64,000 bases of DNA from Atlantibacter subterraneus (GTDB taxonomy: Bacteria > Pseudomonadota > Gammaproteobacteria > Enterobacterales > Enterobacteriaceae), in NCBI RefSeq assembly GCF_027853245.1, contig NZ_JAPTZM010000003.1; one strand, written 5' to 3'. A program made the translations under genes and the position numbers. The notes beneath the pieces are model-generated. The model was not told the DNA's origin, searched no databases, and worked only from the letters and a program-made list of their open reading frames with translations. This document shows, piece by piece, positions 60,516 through 64,000 of this stretch (positions within the stretch are counted from its first letter, which is position 1; the number at the start of each line of letters is the position of its first letter).

Positions 60516-61448
60516 TTAATTCTGCCAGTAAAGCGGCTCGCCAAATACCTCAACAAAGTAATCGATCACCACCCTGACGTTGAGCGGTTGATGCCGCGTG
60601 TGGGGATAAATTGCCGCAATATACAATGGCTCAGTTCTGATTGACGCTTCACTCTCCGGCAGCAGCCTGACCAGTTCGCCTGTTTTCAATCGATCGTTTA
60701 TCAGCCAGTCCGGAAACAGGACGATGCCCATGCCATTTAGCGCGGCAATCAGTAGCGTTTCGGCGTTATTCGAAGTGAGTAACGGCGCGATTGCGTAATG
60801 CACCCACTCGCCGCCTGGCGATTTGAGCAACCAGCGATTCGGGCCGGAAGATCCCCGATACACCAGGCACTGATGCTGATGAATGTCGGCGGGGGAGTGC
60901 GGTGTGCCGTAGCGCGCCAGATAAGCGGGTGACGCGGCGAGGTGATAGCGCTGCACGCCAAAAACACGCGCCTGGAAAGAGGAATCCGTTAACGGTCCGA
61001 TACGGAATAGCAGGTCAGCCGCATCGCGATGCGGATCGATATAATCATCCGTTTGCGTCAGGTCGATCAGCAGGCGCGGAAAGCGTTCAGACAGGCCCGC
61101 CAGCCAGGGCGCAATATGCCGCTGACCGAAAAACACCGGCGCATTGATGCGTACCAGCCCGGACGGCTCCAGCGTCCGCTCCAGCAGTTCAATTCGCGCT
61201 TCTTCAATTTGTCCGGTCATCATCCGGGCATGCTCAATGAACAGATGCGCGCTCTCGGTGGGAATAATCGCCCGGGTATTACGATAGAAAAGCTGCTGGC
61301 CCAGCGCATCTTCCAACTGCTGAATCACCCTCGACACTTGTGACGCCGAGATGCCTTCACGCCGGGCAATAACAGAAAAATTCTGCGTCTCGTAGACGTC
61401 GATAAACATTTTCAGCGCGCGGAGGGTAATGGAGCCGGGATCGTTCAT
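60516..61448 (-). CDS. LysR-family transcriptional regulator
   Basis: 310 residues. N-terminal wHTH (FSVIARREGISASQVSRVIQQLEDALG) and a periplasmic-binding-like effector domain. The strategy (RNTRAIIPTESA; CLVYRGSSGPNRWLL) is of the CrgA/DsdC-like subgroup controlling neighbouring transporters. Divergent from the paired DUF606 transporter genes, which are its probable targets. Confidence 0.9.
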   Translation of the reverse strand: MNDPGSITLRALKMFIDVYETQNFSVIARREGISASQVSRVIQQLEDALGQQLFYRNTRAIIPTESAHLFIEHARMMTGQIEEARIELLERTLEPSGLVRINAPVFFGQRHIAPWLAGLSERFPRLLIDLTQTDDYIDPHRDAADLLFRIGPLTDSSFQARVFGVQRYHLAASPAYLARYGTPHSPADIHQHQCLVYRGSSGPNRWLLKSPGGEWVHYAIAPLLTSNNAETLLIAALNGMGIVLFPDWLINDRLKTGELVRLLPESEASIRTEPLYIAAIYPHTRHQPLNVRVVIDYFVEVFGEPLYWQN

Positions 61449-61547
61449 TAATGCATATCCTGCAAAAGTGTTTGGTTGATTATACGGTTTTTAACGGTAG
61501 CTTGCCGCTATAAGCTTCTGCGTCTTGATTCCAAAAGGCGGATGGCG

Positions 61548-61982
61548 ATGCATTTTTTACTGATTTTATGCGTGATTGCGGGCGGCATGGGGCTGTCGGT
61601 GGAGGCGGGTTTACTGGGGCCATTGGGTAAAGAGGTCGGCGATTTATGGGCGACGTTCAGCATCTTCATCGTTGGCGCGGCGCTAACCTTTCTCCTGATG
61701 CTGTTTTTCAGCCCGCGCAACAGCCCCTCTTTTTTCGCCCAGCCTGCGTGGCAATTATTGGGCGGCGTTCTCGGGCCGATTTACGTCATCATCCTGACCG
61801 TTGCCGCACCGGTTATCGGCATTGCCATGACCATGATTGGCATCCTGGCGGGCCAGGTATTTAAGAGTCTGATCATCGATCACTTTGGACTGCTGGGCAC
61901 GGCGCGCAGAAAGATAGATGCGAAGCGCATCATCGCACTGATTTTTATCATTATCGCACTTTCATTAGTGGCGAAAGGGTAG
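61548..61982 (+). CDS. DUF606 (YdcZ-like) DMT transporter subunit 1
   Basis: 144 residues, about five membrane segments (FLLILCVIAGGMGLSVEAG; YVIILTVAAPVIGIAMTMIG). DUF606/YdcZ proteins are half-size drug/metabolite transporters, often in pairs. The start is ATG 61548 with AAGG about 9 bases upstream; 61542 and an upstream start at 61476 are also in frame. Nine bases before the second subunit gene. Confidence 0.82.
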   Translation: MHFLLILCVIAGGMGLSVEAGLLGPLGKEVGDLWATFSIFIVGAALTFLLMLFFSPRNSPSFFAQPAWQLLGGVLGPIYVIILTVAAPVIGIAMTMIGILAGQVFKSLIIDHFGLLGTARRKIDAKRIIALIFIIIALSLVAKG

Positions 61983-61991
61983 GCTAACACT

Positions 61992-62480
61992 ATGACATTT
62001 ATCATCATTATGCTGACGGTGGCAGGTGGGGCCATGCTAAGCATCCAGGCCGCTATCAACGGCCAATTGGGCAGTAAAGTTGGCGTTTTTCGCAGCGCAT
62101 TTCTGACGTTTTCCGTGGGTGCGCTGATTACCGCCTTGCTTATCTTCTTCTTCGAGCCGAAACAGACGGTTACGCTACTGGATGTGCCAAAATGGCAACT
62201 CCTTGGTGCCTTATGTGGCGTACCTTATATCGTCATCATGGTCATTGCCGTGCAGCGTATTGGTACCGCCGTCGCGACAGTGGCCGTGATCTTCGGACAG
62301 CTCGCCATGAGTATGCTGATCGATCATTTCGGCTGGCTGGGCAACGACGCCATTGCGTTCTCCTTCACCCGCCTGGGTGCGGTGATTTGCCTCGGGATCG
62401 CGCTGTGCTTTATCTACGCCAGTAATCGTAAACCCTCTTCGTTACCAGAAAAAACCGGCAAGCCATATCTGGAGCATTGA
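61992..62480 (+). CDS. DUF606 (YdcZ-like) DMT transporter subunit 2
   Basis: 162 residues with about five membrane segments (FIIIMLTVAGGAMLSIQAAI; CGVPYIVIMVIAVQRIGTAVA). Homologous to the preceding protein and presumably its partner with opposite topology, as in paired small transporters. Divergent LysR regulator upstream. Substrate unknown. Confidence 0.82.
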   Translation: MTFIIIMLTVAGGAMLSIQAAINGQLGSKVGVFRSAFLTFSVGALITALLIFFFEPKQTVTLLDVPKWQLLGALCGVPYIVIMVIAVQRIGTAVATVAVIFGQLAMSMLIDHFGWLGNDAIAFSFTRLGAVICLGIALCFIYASNRKPSSLPEKTGKPYLEH

Positions 62481-62718
62481 GTGTTCTTTAACCCTGTTGG
62501 CTTAATGAGTTTAGCGAGGCGGGGTTAATTTCTTGCGAAGCGGATTCCGGCTCCTGACGCCTGTTCTGTCCATTCATTTTTTTCCCGCCATACTACCGGC
62601 ATTCTCCATCATAAATTTACCTTTAAGACGCTGGTTCATTGTTGATGTGATGTTTTTAATAGCCCCCTCTGCTAAATTTAACAGGAGTTAATAAGTGTTA
62701 TTAAAAGAGGTGATAGCG

Positions 62719-62967
62719 ATGGGTTCTTCAACCAAACAGACCATTAGCGCGCAAATTCCGGTGGAACTCGCTACTGCCGTTGAGCAGCTGGCACTTGAAC
62801 TGGATCGGTCAAAAAGCTGGATTATCAAAGAAGCGCTTACTGCCATGCTGGCTGAAAGGGAGCGTCGGCATCAGAGCATTCAGGCGGGACTGGATGATGT
62901 TACTGAGGGCAAAGTGATTAGCCACGCAGAGATGATGAATTTTGCCAGTCAGTTGAAGAAAGAGTAA
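62719..62967 (+). CDS. ribbon-helix-helix antitoxin (ParD/RelB type)
   Basis: 82 residues from ATG 62719, with GAGGTG upstream; a GTG at 62695 with AGGAG is an alternative adding 8 residues. N-terminal RHH (KQTISAQIPVELATAVEQLA then LELDRSKSWIIKEALTAML) for DNA binding, and an acidic C-terminal tail for toxin binding. Three bases before the toxin gene; the pair is probably autoregulated. Confidence 0.88.
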   Translation: MGSSTKQTISAQIPVELATAVEQLALELDRSKSWIIKEALTAMLAERERRHQSIQAGLDDVTEGKVISHAEMMNFASQLKKE

Positions 62968-62970
62968 TCA

Positions 62971-63246
62971 ATGGAAATTTACTGGACGCATAAAGCTCAG
63001 GATGATCTGGCGCGGATTTATCGGTTTGCCCTTCAATATAGCCGCCAGCATGCAACAGAAGTCGTAGACCGGTTAATCGCTTCAAGCGCTGACCTTACCC
63101 AACATCCAGCAATCGGCATCCAGCAAACGCGCTATCTTCCCAGGGAAGTCAGGAAGGTCTTGTTTGATGATTATGAAATTCATTATGAAATTGTGGAGAA
63201 CGATATTTTTGTACTCGATCTCTGGAGCACCAGAGAGGACAGGTAA
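62971..63246 (+). CDS. RelE/ParE-family toxin
   Basis: 91 residues with the ParE pattern: WTHKAQDDLARIYRFALQYS, ADLTQHPAIGIQQTRYLP, REVRKVLFDDYEIHYEI and DLWSTREDR at the end. ParE members poison gyrase, RelE members cleave mRNA on ribosomes; the length and C-terminus favour ParE. Forms a type II pair with the RHH antitoxin. Confidence 0.88.
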   Translation: MEIYWTHKAQDDLARIYRFALQYSRQHATEVVDRLIASSADLTQHPAIGIQQTRYLPREVRKVLFDDYEIHYEIVENDIFVLDLWSTREDR

Positions 63247-63306
63247 ATAATCATACTTTTTTCGCCTGGTAGAATAGACCGTCACCCGAACCTCTCTTCG
63301 TCACCT

Positions 63307-64000
63307 TTACTGTACCGCCTCACTTCTTAACCAGTTCTGCAACAGCACGCCATCCGGCGTCATATCGCTGTCTTTACGCACGCACAGGTAATAATCCCGG
63401 CCATCATCAATCGCGTGCTCAAATATCTTCACCAGCTCGCCACTTTTCAGATACTGCGCGATCAACGGCTCGCGCATCAGCGCACAGCCCAGGCCCGCCT
63501 GCACGCCTGCCAGCGTCAGCAAACCATCTTCAAACAGCGGTCCGGCAGAGCGGGGAGGGCGCTTAACGCCCTGCTGCACAAACCACTGGCCCCAGGTGGT
63601 GCGTTCTTCATCATGCAGCAGCGGCATTTGCAGCAGCTGATCCGGCGTATCGATATGGCCGTGCAGGCGTAAAAAATCGCGGCTGCATACCGGCACCATC
63701 CGCCCGGAGATCAATTTTTCACTCTGGTAGCCCGCCCACTGACCGTTGCCAAAGCGGATCGACATATCCGACGCGTCGCTCAGGTAGTTGCGATGGTTGG
63801 CGTACACCACGTTAATTTCGGTTTGCGGATTGGCGCGCATAAATGCCGGAAGGCGTGGAATAAACCAGCCCATGCCGAACAGCGGGATCAGGCTAATCGT
63901 CACCTGGCGGGTTAACGCCTGATCCACCAGATGCTCCGTGGCCTGGCGCAGCACGTTAAACGCCGCGCGGATCGAACGGTAATATTCGCGCCCCTGCTGG
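63307..64000 (-). CDS. LysR-family regulator, C-terminal part (GcvA-like)
   Basis: The gene enters from beyond the window's right edge; 231 codons are present up to the stop at 63307. They encode the end of the linker helix (QQGREYYRSIRAAFNVLRQA) and the full effector-binding domain (VTISLIPLFGMGWFIPRLPAF; DMSIRFGNGQWAG; LAGVQAGLGCALMREPLIAQ), in the style of GcvA/AmpR-type LysR regulators. The HTH is outside the window. Confidence 0.88.
   Translation of the reverse strand, partial: QQGREYYRSIRAAFNVLRQATEHLVDQALTRQVTISLIPLFGMGWFIPRLPAFMRANPQTEINVVYANHRNYLSDASDMSIRFGNGQWAGYQSEKLISGRMVPVCSRDFLRLHGHIDTPDQLLQMPLLHDEERTTWGQWFVQQGVKRPPRSAGPLFEDGLLTLAGVQAGLGCALMREPLIAQYLKSGELVKIFEHAIDDGRDYYLCVRKDSDMTPDGVLLQNWLRSEAVQ

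Noticed and set aside
1..64000. CRISPR arrays, rRNA genes, complete insertion sequences
   Set aside because: No regularly spaced identical repeats, no rRNA-like blocks and no intact transposase with terminal repeats were seen; only an IS3-type scar at 49614 was found.

Overview
The window is chromosomal DNA of an Enterobacteriaceae member of the Enterobacter/Klebsiella/Leclercia kind; I cannot fix the genus by eye. Evidence is the proB-proA-thrW gene order, a tRNA-Thr(CGU) that looks identical to Escherichia coli thrW, a clear NepI orthologue, and GC-rich backbone codon use at both ends. About 46 kb of accessory DNA sits at the 3' end of thrW, the site that CP4-6 uses in E. coli K-12. A P4-type integrase lies just inside the left end and a degenerate copy of the tRNA 3' end lies near 54.94 kb, so the block from about 8.6 to 54.95 kb is best read as one composite genomic island.

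Left backbone (1-8.5 kb): the end of proB, proA, then an AraC regulator divergent from a six-gene operon (DERA-type aldolase, PfkB kinase, RbsD/FucU mutarotase, sugar-porter MFS, Gfo/Idh dehydrogenase, sugar-phosphate isomerase/epimerase). It looks like a complete uptake-to-cleavage route for one sugar or polyol whose identity is not visible. A CRP-like site lies in the divergent promoter and perfect hairpins sit between several cistrons.

Island left arm (8.6-18.1 kb): integrase; an AT-rich three-gene ABC-3C type defence operon whose nuclease gene is split by a -1 frame change at an A8 tract; an aldo/keto reductase remnant; arsH with divergent arsRBC; and a short tyrosine recombinase.

Island middle (18-32 kb): small and broken genes, a CspA-like and a CspH-like protein, two tiny zinc-ribbon proteins, a full-length 2860-residue NdvB/Cgs-type cyclic beta-1,2-glucan synthase, a possible AriR-family connector and an LpxP-like lipid A acyltransferase. 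Cold response and envelope remodelling are the common theme. A TSUP exporter with an AraC regulator follows.

Island right arm (34-55 kb): a CP4-57-like core (AlpA, YfjJ/Gp2-like, YfjP, YfjQ, YfjR, YpjK, YfjS, YfjT). It is followed by a 62-residue protein with 17 cysteines in a regular 14-residue repeat, a truncated PEBP gene, a redox cluster under a MocR regulator, EmrAB-type efflux with an IclR regulator, an SDR/AraC pair, and then a second CP4 piece that starts with a fused yfjP'-'ykfF scar and continues with antirestriction, RadC-like, YeeT, CbeA and CbtA genes.

Right backbone (55-64 kb): a J-domain coiled-coil protein, a DUF1127 protein, a MocR regulator, UV-damage endonuclease, NepI, a LysR regulator with a paired DUF606 transporter, a ParE-type toxin-antitoxin pair and a partial LysR gene. 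The most novel-looking items are the cysteine-repeat protein, the frameshifted ABC-3C nuclease, the cold/glucan/lipid A cargo group and the module scars.
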